The translations under genes were made by a program, and so were the position numbers. The notes below the pieces were generated by a model that was not told where the DNA came from, did no database searches, and saw only the letters and a program-made list of their open reading frames with translations. A stretch of 64,000 nucleotides of DNA from Phylloscopus collybita (Eukaryota; Chordata; Aves; Passeriformes; Phylloscopidae). Location: NCBI GenBank assembly GCA_027886175.1, contig JAJNNQ010000026.1, forward strand, positions 14,627,501 through 14,691,500, in the 5' to 3' direction. Positions 10,706 to 22,722 of this stretch are shown here, piece by piece (the stretch's first letter is position 1; every line of letters begins with the position of its first letter).

Positions 10706-13060
10706 AAAAAAAAAATAAAAAATCCCCAAATGGCAGACTGCTGGGAACCAAAGAAATAGGAAGAGAAAGTAGGAGTATCTGGTTTTGGTATTCCTAAGCT
10801 CTCAGCATACATTGTGTATAGGCTTCTTTCAGAAATGGGATAGAGGCTCCATAGGCCTTTGCTCAGATAAGTTGTTTTCTTCTCTGCTCTTACATTTATG
10901 TTCTTAGTAATAGACAGCAGATTATCTTGGGTTATACTTTTCTAGTGACACATTTTGAGTAGAGGGGGCCATGGAAGATAGAAACCAGGATTTCCTGACA
11001 AAAACAATTAAAAATATTCCCTATCTACTCCATTTATTTTTGTTAGGTATTCAAAACTAATTTTTTTCTCCAACAGGTGATTTCCATTCAGAAACATCCC
11101 TGTTGATCTGTGTCTTAAATTCATATTTTAACCATTTGCATGCTTTTTTTCCCCACCTCCAAGTTCTCCAAGTGGTTTAATTTCTTCCACAGAAGGTGTT
11201 CGGAATTTCTTCAAAACCTTCATTCCTTATCTGAAGTCTGATCCCTGATGACACCCATCCCTCCTGTTTGACAAGTCAACCTGATCGGATGAGGAAAGGC
11301 GATTCTAGTTAAAGATGAAGTGAAATAGCTGATTCTAATTAGAGGAGGTTAAAAAATATTCAATTTCAGTCTGCTACTTTCATTTTAGACAGGTTATCCA
11401 GCATCTAAATTAAAAGCAGCAGGTATCTGATCTGAAAATAAATTGTTTTCCCTTAAATCTGAACCTTAGTGCTTTGGTGTTACCTTCCCTGATACTTCAG
11501 TCTGAGTTAGTGGGAATAACCACAGCAAATTCTGTTTTGGAACTGTAAAACTTGCAGCACTGGTTTGTTTGCTGAGGGTGGTGTATGGGCTTCAGTGAGG
11601 GCTTTTAGACAATTGCTGCTAATACAGGTAATACATCCAGAGAAAACACCTGCTACTTGGCAGCTTGTTTTCATTAGTATGTTGAGAACATAAAGACTAA
11701 AATGACGCCTGTCTTAAAAACACTTTGACCATAATGATGTAGGATTATAAGCAAGGCATTTTATGCATATGTATTCAAATATCATATTTTCTAATTTATC
11801 TAATTTATACAGGTTTAATAATAACTTACTGAATTAAATTAAAAGTCTATTTGAAATCCATTTTTTTTAACCAAGAAAGAATTGAATCTGAATTTAAGAT
11901 GAAATTGAAATGCCTAACAACATGTTTAAGTCAGATTTTATATTTTTGAATTGTGTAATAAGGTGGTATTGGCATTTAGGTTCAGGGCTTTGCACTAGTA
12001 ACAAGTGCAATGCTAAAGCATGTTAGATATAAATATTTTGTTCAGAGAAGGAACCTACATAAGCCCAAATATTTATCCACAAATTGAGTCAATGGCCCTA
12101 TCATCTTAATATGTGTGCATAAATGCAAACATAAGAATGGTGCAGATGATACCTTTTAATTGCTGCTTTCAGATCATTTTCTTCACTTAAAATTTGAAAT
12201 ACAGTTGTATCCATAGTTCCTCCAGAAGTGGAACTGTCTTTTAGAATAATGACACTGAAGAAATAATACCTAAAACAAGCAGAGAGGGGACATAAAAATT
12301 ATATCCTGCTTGATTTTATAGCATCATCCTTAAAACAACTGACACCAACTGCACATCTGGGTCCCAGTGATTTGCTCCTCTACTATGAAACAGTGATTTT
12401 TGGGCTAGGCCTGATACATTGAATTGGGTAATGTTTTGACATGACGTAGTATTGTCATGTTAGCAAATGTGGTTTTAGAGGAAAGACTGAACTATTTCTG
12501 CAGATACCTGTGCTCTGTGCACTGTGCAGTGCCTGGGGAAAGTGAGGGTACAGAGCAGCACGCATCTCTTCTACAGACTACCTATAGAAGAAATGGTGAA
12601 AAACATACATAATGATATAATTAATTCTTAGATATGTTGTTGCACCACTGTGCAACAGAGAATTGAAGGGGAGAAAAACAAGAAAGGGGGAGACACAGCA
12701 CATTTGTGTGAGGTAGAGGTTTGGGCTCGCAGTCAAGCATGCAATATTTGTCTCTCATGTTTTTTCCTGAACATGTAAATTGAAATGAATTGAAACTAGA
12801 AAAGATATCTCTTTTCCAGTTGTCTGCTTTGGATGTCTGCTCCAAATGGATGTCTGTCCAGATGTCTGCTTTGGGAAATGGAATCTGGACCCTGATCTCT
12901 ATCATCCTTGCCAGAGGACAGGCATTCTCTGAGAACCTTGAGTTCAGGGGGTTTCCCATGGGGTTTAGCGTGGCATGGAGCAGGGCATGACAGCCAGGAC
13001 CAGTCCCACCATCCCAGCCAGGAGCTGGGGAGCTGAAATGGGGTATTAGGCTTTAGGCTA
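10706..13060. other. unique noncoding DNA
   Basis: I see no gene or named repeat. The stretch is A+T-rich with several homeodomain-core-like TAATTA/TTAATT words around 11790-11870. A G+C-richer patch with overlapping open frames on both strands starts near 12790 and shows no recognisable protein motif. Confidence 0.55.
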
Positions 13061-13102
13061 ATGGAGGACTGGGGGAGTCCTGGGGGAGTCCTGGGGGTTT
13101 GG
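13061..13102. repeat. short tandem repeat of a GGGGGAGTCCT unit
   Basis: The unit CTGGGGGAGTC occurs back to back two to three times, inside a G+C-rich patch of otherwise unknown nature. It produces overlapping open frames on the minus strand that I regard as non-coding. Confidence 0.7.
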
Positions 13103-13218
13103 GCAGGGACATTGAGGCCCATTGGCACTCCCAGGGCCAGTCTCTTTCCCAGAAAAACACCTGCTTATATTGCTTTGCTTTTGTTCTATTTCCTTAATGA
13201 ATCTTTCTTTTCTAATAG

Positions 13219-13319
13219 TCTTGTGACAACGTGAAAGATGAGAAGTGATCCAATCCAAAACTTGTACCAGTCTATTGTAGAAAAAGACACCACAGGAAAA
13301 CAAACAAGTTTTCTGTCAG
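13219..13319 (+). other. candidate exon, first-coding or noncoding
   Basis: Splice signals are strong at both ends: a branchpoint-like CTTAATGA and a pyrimidine tract ending in TCTAATAG at 13218, and a CAG/GTAAGAA donor at 13319-13326. All three frames contain a stop close to the 5' end. One frame restarts at an ATG (13238, purine at -3, in-frame TGA just upstream) and stays open through the donor, beginning MRSDPIQNLYQSIVEK. It could be a 5' exon carrying a start codon, an exon of a long noncoding RNA, or a decoy. It cannot be the in-frame continuation of 8819-8888, because that phase meets TGA after five codons. I do not recognise the peptide. Confidence 0.28.
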
Positions 13320-16127
13320 GTAAGAATCTATTTTTATTTCCTAAAATAACAGCAAATGCTCAGGATGATTCACATCTTTTCTTGAACAAACAACATTGCA
13401 CATGCTGTCACTTCAGTTGTAGGTTTTGGTGTCCAGGACATCAAAACTATCAAGTAGAGTGGAGCTCAAGTTTACAGTGTCACGGGATAGCACAGGGGTA
13501 ACTACATTGCAGATAACTTATGGATTTTCATTATACTATGAAATTTTCTGGATGTGACACATTTTTGAACTTCTGCTTTTCTAGAAGATGACTGCTAAAG
13601 AGTTTCCTGTGACACTTTAGAAAAAATGTCTGATAATTTCTAATTCATTTGTCACTGCTCTCTAATAATGTAAATCATGATGTTCTTCTGTGGTATTAGT
13701 GGATATACTTTCTTTCAAAAATCCTACAAAATCCTGTCTCTTATCTCAGTACAGTCAAGTATATCTGCTTTAGTGTATCTAGATTTGGCAGTGTTCCAGT
13801 TTCTTTGATGTATTCAGTTAGAAAAGACTTGATAAGTAGGTACCAGTGTTTAGGGATGAGTGAAGCCAGTTTAATAAAGGTATTTTGGGATTCAGGAATT
13901 TGTCTTTTCTCTAGTGTCCCTTCCCTCTTCTGCTTACCCTTAAATGTAATTAGATTGAGGTTTATTTGACTTGGAAACAAAATCTCCATATCTAAACTCA
14001 AAGGAGAACACAGCAGCACTTTTCTGGTTTTGTGGGAAAAAACCCAAAAAACCAAAAGGAAAATCCCCCCAACAAGCACAACCCAAGGCTTTTTGTTTCT
14101 CTCTCACAGTAACAGAACGAAAAAGATTTTGCCTCTAAAAGTTTTTGCTAATGGTTAGATCCTGTTTAGTAACAGAGAACAATGGGTGACTAGTTTCAGT
14201 GATGGTTTAAAAGACACACTTGTCAAGTGTCTTACAATACTTGGAGAAGTAGCATTTCACCATTTTTAATTTCTATGAAATTCTTCATGGGCAGAAGCCT
14301 TCCTTGTATTGTACAGTAGCATAATCTCTTTTCATACTGAGGTATTTAGTTATTAGGGTCACAAAACTGAACAGTAAGCATTTGACATATATTGTTTCTG
14401 CTCATGCATCATGGCCAGACTGATGGATCATAAAGAACTAAGTAAGAAAAATAAAACTCCATTTTGCTATTCTTTGCAGCTGTGTCCAGAAACACTTCAA
14501 GCAGCTTAGCTGCTATGCTCCTTATTATGGTACAGCACTAAATATGTTTACATTTCCCTGAAATGTTTGTATTTAATAAACAAGGTGTCTTACTGAATCA
14601 GAGTGAAGGTAACCAGACCAGCTTTCTGAAGGCTGGATCAGCTGTCCCTGTATCATTACGGTCAGAGGTTTGCTCTTTTCTATCTTAAAATCTTCCAGTG
14701 ATGGAGACGACTCAAACTACTAAATAATCTACTCCAGTGCTGTGTTATGAATAGAAATATTCAGCTTGAATTATACATTTGTGGTTCTAAACTTTGTTCT
14801 GTACTTTGATACAATTAGATAGTTAACCATGCCCAAACATTCTTATCTTTCAGTGTTTTTTAAATTTTATTTTTAATTATTCAACTTCCAATGTTACAGC
14901 ATCTATTGAAATACAGATGGAAATGCAAGGACCATACATTTATTATGACTCATTTTCCCCTTCCATCCTCTTTAAATTTCCTATTTTTTTTTCCTTCTTT
15001 CATCAATTATGCTTAGGGACTCAGAATTGGTTGAATTAAATTTTGAAACTAGATCACCTCTAGAAGCCATATCTTGGCAGGTATCATGCAGTCTGTGCCT
15101 TACAGAAATAGTAAAGAAATACTGAGTTTCTCAGGAAAAATGGTTTTTCATCATTATAAATATGATTTGCATACATACTGGCGTTCCCATAGTTAAATTA
15201 TAAATCTGGAAATTTCTGCTGAGAAAAGGTGGTTAATCACCCTTCCTTTACACTTTTTTCTACCTTAACTTCCTTCTCCCATTTTATCCCATACCAAACT
15301 CTCTGGCTTCTTTAAAGAGAATGTCTTTGTATGCCTGCTCTGATTTTTAAGTTTTTTTTCATTGTTTATGTGTTGTTAAAAATCAGCATGTGAAATGGTT
15401 TTGCAGCCTAAGGGCAGAGAGAGGCAGCAGGAAAAAGAGATGCAGGAGTTTAGCTTTGTTTTTCTCCTACATGCCCATTGGCAGTCCCTCCATATGTTGG
15501 GATTCAGTCTCCCCCAAACCAGTGCCTGAAGCCTTCACAGTGTGTTGCTGCAGTAGAGCAGCAAGCATTCAAGGGATTATCTCTAATAGATGTGATCACT
15601 CACTGTTTATGAAGCAGCACAGCTTGTGCTGATAATGAAAGACCTCCTGTTCCATCCCCCTCCCAATTAGCAGGTCTTGTCTGTCTCATATTCCTTATGA
15701 AAAAGTTTTATGTCAATATTGACAAGATGAGAAAAGGAAAATGAATTGACTTTGTACAGCTTCAGTCTCATCCTGTGAAAAATTCTGTGGGAGCCATTCT
15801 GTCTTATTCTCTAACACTACCCTAAGCATGACTAATTCCTTAGATGTTGAAGATGATACATATGACACTGACTTTTACATTTGTTTTACGTTACACTAGA
15901 GTGTGTTCAGGGTGTTATGACTCACCATAAAAGCCAGTAAAAAGCCCCAAATCCCCAAACCCTCTCCCATCAGAAAGAATGAAAAAAACACTTAACTTCC
16001 CAACTTCCCTTCCGAGTGAGGAATTGGTTTATGAAATTGGCATTATGAAGAAGAAGCAAATACTAGAAATCCCAGAAGTTCAAAGAGGTTTTGTTTTGTG
16101 ATGAAGGAACTGAATCTCATGAGTCAG
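13320..16127. other. unique noncoding DNA
   Basis: No gene or named repeat is recognised. Minus-strand frame 13741-14079 (112 codons) has no motif and a random-looking composition. A TTCTTTGCAG acceptor-like site at about 14480 is followed by a frame that ends within about 27 codons. Confidence 0.55.
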
Positions 16128-16255
16128 AGGTGTGACAGCCCATGCAAAGTAGTTAACCTTTCTGGGTTTCCTATTTGCAAAATGAGATAGTAATACATCT
16201 ACTTACCTTTCCTCTGTTTTGCCAGGATCAATTCCAGACATTTTAAGAGGTGCTT
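16128..16255 (+). mobile_element. MIR-type SINE remnant
   Basis: The series TGTGACAGCC, AGTTAACCTTTCTGGG, TTTCCTATTTGCAAAATGAG, ATAGTAATACATCTACTTACC and GCCAGGATCAATT follows the MIR consensus order (TGTGACC, TTAACCTCTCTG, TTTCCTCATCTGTAAAATGGGGATAATA, TACCT, GAGGATTAAAT). It is strongly diverged and truncated. On the minus strand it carries a consensus-like GTAAGT donor, which is a common by-product of this SINE. Confidence 0.5.
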
Positions 16256-19200
16256 CTTTAAAGGCAATGTGTGTGCATAAGGCTCAGCCAAAGTCAAAAT
16301 GAAAAAAAAAAGGATGAGAATACTTTTAATCCCAGTCTAAACAGTCATATTTAATGGGAAAGTAAATGTCAAGGAAATGGATACCTACATTATTATCTTT
16401 AGTAGTTAAAAAGTGTAGACCTAGAACAGAGAAGTCAAGAATGAAAAGAAGGATCAGAACAATGTAATAATTTATAAAAGAGCAACACTAAGTCCATTTA
16501 TTGTTTAGTAGAGATTCAAGCAACTGATTAGAGAGCAATTCTGATGCCCTACTGTTCACCTAGCACAAACTGTGGAGAGTCACATTGTGAATAATTTGCA
16601 GATGGTATTTTATTACAGCTGCCAGCAAACAAAGTTTTTGGTATCAAGTGAAAAGATCGCAAAACAACTTTTCTACAACAGAATGCAGTTTTTCAGCCAA
16701 CTGTTACTGACACCATTAGGCACCTAATATTTTAGGGGCTCATATTTCATAGACAAACTGCATTAAGTTTTATTTACATTGATGTAGTACACCCCATCTT
16801 TGAGTGGCAAACCAACATGTTTACTTCCTATTCTTTTATTTCTCTTCTTTTCTTTTCCCAGTTATGAGTCACATACACCTAATACCAAAAGAAAAAAAAA
16901 ATGGCATGCTAAGAAATAATCAAAATAAAAAACTTAAAGAGCATGGCCAGCATTTACAACTGGGTTTTTTTTCTCCATAAATTCTCCAAAGTCTTGAGTT
17001 GTCTTCATGCTTACAGTTCGCCCATCTGTGAGAACCATCTTCTAGGTTTGTAATCCCAGTCTGATATTTTTAGCACAACAGTGAAACTGAAATAAAGATC
17101 CGAATCTGATAATTGCATTAAACTCAAAGAAAATGGGTGCCACATGCAAGTTCTTATGGGTTTTGTGGGACATTGGTTTTTTTTCCAGAAAATAGATCCT
17201 TTTAAGGAGCAATGTCTTAGGAGAAGCTCACATAGAGAAGTTGCTCATCAGCAAAAATAAATATCAGGGCTCTTCACTTGGGCATCATGCCTAGGGTTGC
17301 ACAGGCAGTGGAATGCCATTAAATCTACTTCCTCTGTAGACTTCAAAAGTCTTCCAGTAGGCTTTATGACATGGCACCTGGCTTCTGAAAATTATCAGTA
17401 TGTGCCACTGGCTTGAAGACATCTCCAGCCAGGAGACAAATCAGACCACCATGCTAAAGCATTGTTATTAAGTGTTGTTAAGTGAGAGGCCTCATCAAAA
17501 AGACAATTAGAACAATGGATGCTTGAATTGTTCCAGGGTGTGGTGAGGTTCTATAGCAATTTTCAGCGGGTAAACATCAAGACACACAAGTATATAGAAA
17601 ACTGACTAGTTTTGAGGGGTTGCCTAATAAATGTGATATTGTTACCTTAAATACTCAAAGACTTTTTAAAAATGAGTATCTTCCTGTAATAGGCTTCATG
17701 GACTTGTTTTGACTATAAGAACACTTCTGTGTCTGAGTTTTAATCCTCAAACTCTGATGCCTAACTATTGAACATTTCAGTAAAAATATATTTTCAAAAG
17801 CCTTCCATGTATACCACAATGCTGTAGAACACATTTGAAAGTAATGCACTTACACAGGTCTCCAAAAATGCTTGTTCTGCTAATAAGATTAGCTGAAATA
17901 AGATTAGTTTGTCAGGATACCAGAATTTTTCTTGTTATGAATTATTACTGCATCCTTTAGTATTTTTTTTAGAAAAATTCATTTAACGTAGCAAGTACAT
18001 TTTGAAAGACTTGTGCATGTCTCATCTATAGTGCTGGATTATTAAATTAGCTTGCTCACTGTGTTCGAACAAGAAAGCATCATATCAATTTCATTACTGA
18101 CAAATACAAATTCTTGTTTTTATGAGATCAGCTTTTTCAACTCCCAGCATTGCTGGTAGAAATATATGTGTCTGTCTGAAATGCAGAACTTCATAAAAAT
18201 GGCCTCACACATTTCAGAAGAGAAGGCAAACTTATAAGAAATAAACCAGAACCAGATTTTAACTAATTGCTAGAAAGTTATTGACTATATAGAAGCCTCT
18301 AATTGGACATTACTAAGTGCTAGTTATATAGTTAAGCTATATTTAATTAGCTGCTTGAAATTAATTTTAATGATTATTTTAAAATGTCAGACACGGATGG
18401 ACTACGTATAGTTGTCCTGCAAAATGTAACTGACATTCTGAAGGTGATTATTTTTAAACTCTCTATATTGGGAGAACTCTAGGAGTACCTTTCATTAGGG
18501 AACATATAAGAAGTTAACGATTTTGAAATATGGCATTTTGACATGAAAATTACTATACAGAACCTTATTGAAAGTTGCTAAAAATAATATTAATTCTTTA
18601 GCATATAAATAGTTCAGTTGCCATGTTAGATCCTTACTTATATGTTTTATGAAATGCTCAACTGTGGTGTTTTGTAAGGAGAAAACACTTTAAAGGCATG
18701 TATTTGCATTTGTGTGGGTGAACAGAAGGAAACAGAAGAAAATTCCCGCCTGACAATGATAATTTATCTCTAAATGAGGAGGATTTGATCCATAACATTC
18801 ATCACTGTTATTACAACCAAAAAAAAAAAAACCCCTCTCAGATAAAAACATAGGTTACTTTCTGATTTTGTGAGAATTTTAAGTAAGTAGGTTTTATTCT
18901 ACTATGTTATACACATTTAATATTTCCTTGTATTAAATATTAATATTAATTAATGCTTACTACTGCAAAATTAAAATACTAATTAGAAATTCTTTTAAAT
19001 AATGATCCATAATAGACATGGCTGCTATATATCTGTTGTCTTTTCCATCATGTTTAAATGAATGGGAACTAATTTTGGCTTGCAATTTATGTAATCTGTA
19101 GTAAAATTGTAACAGTTCTTATGAAGGTTATATTATCATTGATGGTTAGAATTGCACTTGGAGGCAAACACTGTATGCTTGACCCACATCTGTGTGGGTA

Positions 19201-19499
19201 TTGCCTGACATTTTCTTTTTATATGTGTGTTACTTAAGTCATAATGAATAAAAACACAAGTGAGCATGGCTTTGGTTTCTGTTTTATCCTTTTAGAAAAG
19301 ACATAGGACAGCACTGATATCATCTGGGCTTAACTGGTCTCACCTAACCCTACCCCAGACCTCATAGTCATTTTTCAAATCTGGAAGGGAAAAAATAATG
19401 ACATTGCTATTTAGTTCACCTATTTTAAGTGTGTATTCCATTCTATTTTAGGGTAGATTCAGCATGATTCAATGTATTTTAAAGTGATCACAGAATCAA
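16256..19499. other. unique noncoding DNA
   Basis: I recognise no gene or repeat. A very strong acceptor-like tract ends at 16861 and is followed by a frame of about 18 codons and a stop, so I do not call it an exon. The 18030-18480 interval is rich in TTAATT/ATTA words and has the texture of conserved noncoding DNA; that is a guess only. Confidence 0.55.
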
Positions 19500-19652
19500 A
19501 CATGACAGAATTCAAGAAAGATTTGGACAATATTCTAGGGCTGTGTTGTGTGATTCTAAGGTGTGATTCTTGGGGCTGTGTTATGCAGGGCAAGGAGATG
19601 GACTTTGATGATCCTTGTGGGTCCCTTCTAACCTATGACATTCTATGATCTT
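19500..19652 (+). mobile_element. CR1 LINE 3' tail, sense
   Basis: The block order GACAGAATTCAAGAAAG, GGTGTGATTCTTGGGG, GCAGGGCAAGGAGATGGACT, TGATGATCCTTGTGGGTCCC and ACATTCTATGATC is the end of an avian CR1 subfamily, finishing in the typical ATTCTATGAT repeat. The GTGTGATTCT word is locally duplicated (about 19548-19572). Only the extreme 3' end is present, as usual for 5'-truncated CR1. Confidence 0.78.
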
Positions 19653-20145
19653 TAAAATATATTTGAAGTGCCTATATTTCAAATGAATGCTTATTGTTAA
19701 TGTGCCTAATTTGATGTAGATAAAATTCCTTCATAATATTCAACTGATCTGGATTTTTGAAGGTAAATTGGGATCACCTTTGGCATATATCTTATGTACC
19801 GAACATTTTAACAGATAGGAAGTTAATAGCATATTTGCACCCTTCTGATTTTGTTTTTCTGTACACTTAAACATAGGAAAACTATGCTCATCAAAAAGTC
19901 AGTAATTCAGATTACCTGAATTTGCATGAAGAAAAATATTGGAGTTTATTTCCTGGTATTTATACTAAATGAGCTAAGTTTTGCTCTGACTTATAATGGT
20001 CTAAACCCATTATAGACACAGTGACTTCATTAATTAATTATTTTTCTATTTAAATAGGATGTCATATATTAGAAAATGGAAGAAGACCCTCTTTCTCATT
20101 ACCAGTGAATTTTTTCCAAGCTAGTCTATTCTTAATAAATAAAAT

Positions 20146-20177
<32 letters not shown>

Positions 20178-20905
20178 TCTGAATAGTCTACATTGGTTCT
20201 GAAAATAGAAGTTATTATTATCTCACACCTCAGATTGAAATATTAACAAAAAACTGGTTTTATACATTAACACTCCTTCTGGCAAGGTAGACTTAAGATT
20301 AAAATACTTCTCTAACAAAATTCTTGTGATTCCATGTTATTCAAGTATTATGTGAGATGGAGAACTGTAGTGATTTATTGTGGAAAAATTAAGAGGCCAT
20401 GAAAAGTACAGACATACTGTTAGTTTGACATAAGCCACATAAAGATATTAAATGTGACTCTAATTAGTTTTATTCACCACTCGAGTCTCTGCAGTTGGAT
20501 TCCTTTGATACCATCCTGCTTCTATCTAACATGAGTAATGGGAATGGTTAGTGAACAATATTTCAAACTGCCACATTTCAGTAGAAGTGGTTTCCACTTG
20601 TATGCAGTGTTCCAGTGGATGCACTTTGATAAAATAGTAAAAAGGAGAAGCTCATAACTATCTCATTTCTTGACACAGAAAATCCTGCGGATTGGTGATA
20701 CATCAGTATGTACAAAATTATCCTTTGCTAATACAACGAACCTGTTTATTGTAACACACTATGCTCATTAATCACTATTATACAATAAATCATATTTGTT
20801 ATGTACTTACATAATGCTATTCTGCAAATAAGGCAGAATAATTGTATAATTCAAAATATCCTTAGTTAAACTAGTTAAAACCAATTTTCCAACTTGTTAA
20901 AAAGC
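19653..20905. other. unique noncoding DNA
   Basis: Nothing is recognised apart from a T27 run at 20149-20175. Confidence 0.6.
20149..20175. repeat. poly(T) run, T27
   Basis: An uninterrupted T run and one of the two longest homopolymers in the window. No retroposon body was recognised beside it. Confidence 0.9.
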
Positions 20906-21010
20906 CCCAAGCAAAGCAGATAGTTTAGGACTCAGAACTTTTAGAGAAAGAGTCTTCACCTTAGTCTAAAGGTTCTGAGTCCTAAAGTATAAACTATCTG
21001 TTGATTTGGG
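20906..21010. repeat. imperfect inverted repeat with 40-base arms
   Basis: The left arm (20906-20945) and right arm (20965-21010) are reverse complements apart from a 7-base insertion in the right arm and a few mismatches. Strong blocks are CAGATAGTTTA with TAAACTATCTG, and GGACTCAGAAC with GTTCTGAGTCC (one arm offset). The loop is about 19 bases. An RNA from either strand would fold as a long hairpin. It may be a decayed MITE or a template-switch inversion; I do not recognise it as a known miRNA. Confidence 0.85.
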
Positions 21011-21056
21011 AAAAATCTACATACATGCTCCTAAACTAGACCCTTTACTTTGGTAA

Positions 21057-21490
21057 GTTCATCCTCACACTTTTTTCCTGCTCCTCACCCTTTTTCCCTC
21101 TCTAGCATGGTTCCACTCTATGGGTTGCACTCCTTTCAGATAAACCTGCTCTATCTTGGGCTCTTCTCCACGTGCTGCGGTTCCTTCATATTTACCTTCT
21201 CTGGTGTGCTCTTTTCCATGGGTTACATGGAAATACCTGCTCCAGGTCCTGGGGCATCTTCTCTCCAACTTCTCTGAGCTTGGTGTTCACTGTTTTGTCA
21301 TTTTCCTCACTGCTGTGCATCTTCTTTTCCTTCTTAAATATGTTTTCCCCATAATCACCACCAGGCTGAAGGGTTCAGCAGTGTCTCATGGTGGGTCTGT
21401 GGGAGCTGGCAGTGTCTGACATAGGACAACCCCTGTATTTTCCTCACAGAGGCCATCCCTGCAGCCCATCAGCTGCCAGCACCTGGACAT
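21057..21490 (-). mobile_element. LTR 5' fragment (avian ERV), antisense
   Basis: Read on the minus strand, the order is GGGCTGCAGGGATGGCCTCTG, TGTCCTATGTCAGACACTGCC, an ACATATTTAAGAAGG promoter-like block (TATA-like), then repeated ...CCATGG...GGAGCAGG units. That is the 5' half of the same LTR family as 55054-55390. The overlapping plus-strand frames at 21050-21419 are its shadow. No retroviral genes accompany it. Confidence 0.62.
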
Positions 21491-21832
21491 GACCGCCCCC
21501 AAAAAATTTATCTTTGGCTAAAAGAAACTCCTAATTAGCCTGATGTTAAAACTTCTGAATGAGGAAGTAAGTAAGTAAATAAAATATGATCATACTCTTT
21601 GTCTCTTCTCACAAGGAACATGTTAATTGCATTTCACATTGTCTAGCACTTTGTGTGTGGCCTGCTGAATGAAAAAGACAATGGGAAATGCAGTATTACA
21701 TTTGCTTATGACCAAAATTGGCCATCTGGGTCAACATTTACCAGATATAACAGTGCCTGGGTTAGAGGGAGAGGGCTTAGTGGGAGGTTTCCTAGGATAT
21801 AATTGCACTAAAAATATTGATTAATTCTTCCA

Positions 21833-22722
21833 TAAAATCATAGAATGGTTTGGGTTGGAAGGGACTTTAAAGATCATAAAGTTCCAACCCCTCTGCCATG
21901 GACAGGAACACCTTCCACTAAAGCACCTTCCACTAAAGCAAAGCCCGTCCAGCCTGGCCTTGAACACTTCCAAGTATGTGGCATCCACAATTTCTCTGGG
22001 CAACCTGTTCCTGTGCCTCACTGCCCTCACAGCAAAGAACTTCCTCCTAATACATAGTTTAAACCTACTACCTTTTAGTGTGAATTCACCACCCCTTGTC
22101 CTATCATTACATGATTTTGTAAAAACTCCCTCCCCATCTTCCTTGTAGGCTCCCTTCAGGTTCCAGAAGGTCACAATTAGGTCACTCCTAAGCCTTCTCT
22201 TTCCCAGGCTGAACAAATGCAATTCTCTCAACCTTTCCTCATATGAGAAATGCTCCCTCTCTAATAGTCTTCCTCTGGACTCACTCCAACAGGTCCATGC
22301 CCTTCCTGTGTGCGAACGCCAGAGCACAGTGGATGCAGCACTGCAGTGGGTTCTCACCAGAGCAGAGAGGCAGAATCCCCTCCCTGGCCCCTCTGGCCAC
22401 GCTGCTTTGGATGCATCCCAGCACACAGTTGGCTCTCTGGGCTCCAAGTGCACATTACCAGCTCATGTCCAGCCTCTCACTGACCAGCACCCCCAAGTCC
22501 TTGTCGGCAGGGTTGCCCTCAATCTGTCCCTCAGTTTGTGTTGATAATGAGGGTTTCCCCTACCCAGGTGCAGCACCTTGAACTTGGTCTTTTTAAGCCA
22601 TATAAGATTCCCGTGGGCCCACTTCTTGAGATTGTCGAGGTACCTCTGGATAGCATCCTGTCCCTCAGGTGTGTCAACTGCACCACTCAGCTTGGAGTCA
22701 TCAGCAGTAGAAATATGAGTCA
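21833..22722 (-). mobile_element. CR1 LINE, 5'-truncated, with broken reverse-transcriptase C-terminus
   Basis: This is a clear avian CR1 retrotransposon on the minus strand, about 890 bp. At its 5' end the translated frame begins at the catalytic box of the reverse transcriptase (ADDSKLSGAVDTPEG), followed by KVLHLGRGNPHYQHKL. Further on come SYEERLRELHLFSLGKRRL, LKGAYKEDGEGVFTKSC and RHRNRLPREIVDA, and then the terminal MIFKVPSNPNHSMIL, all typical CR1 C-terminal blocks. The 3' end is TTCTATGATTTTA. Between GLRDRLRA-like sequence and LLERE the frame is shifted and contains a stop (near 22463), then returns, so two compensating indels are likely. A CACCTTCCACTAAAG word is tandemly duplicated near 21910-21940. 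The endonuclease and most of the polymerase are missing, so it cannot move by itself. Confidence 0.95.

Noticed and set aside
12621..13128. Overlapping frames of 110-112 codons on the minus strand
   Set aside because: They arise from a G+C-rich patch with a tandem repeat; no protein motif and no splice context.
13741..14079. 112-codon frame, minus strand, with a GTAAGC donor-like site inside
   Set aside because: No credible acceptor pairing and random-looking composition.
16862..16919. Short frame (YESHTPNTKRKKKWHAKK) after a superb acceptor
   Set aside because: Only 18 codons and an A10 run inside; no donor or clear poly(A) context, so chance is enough.
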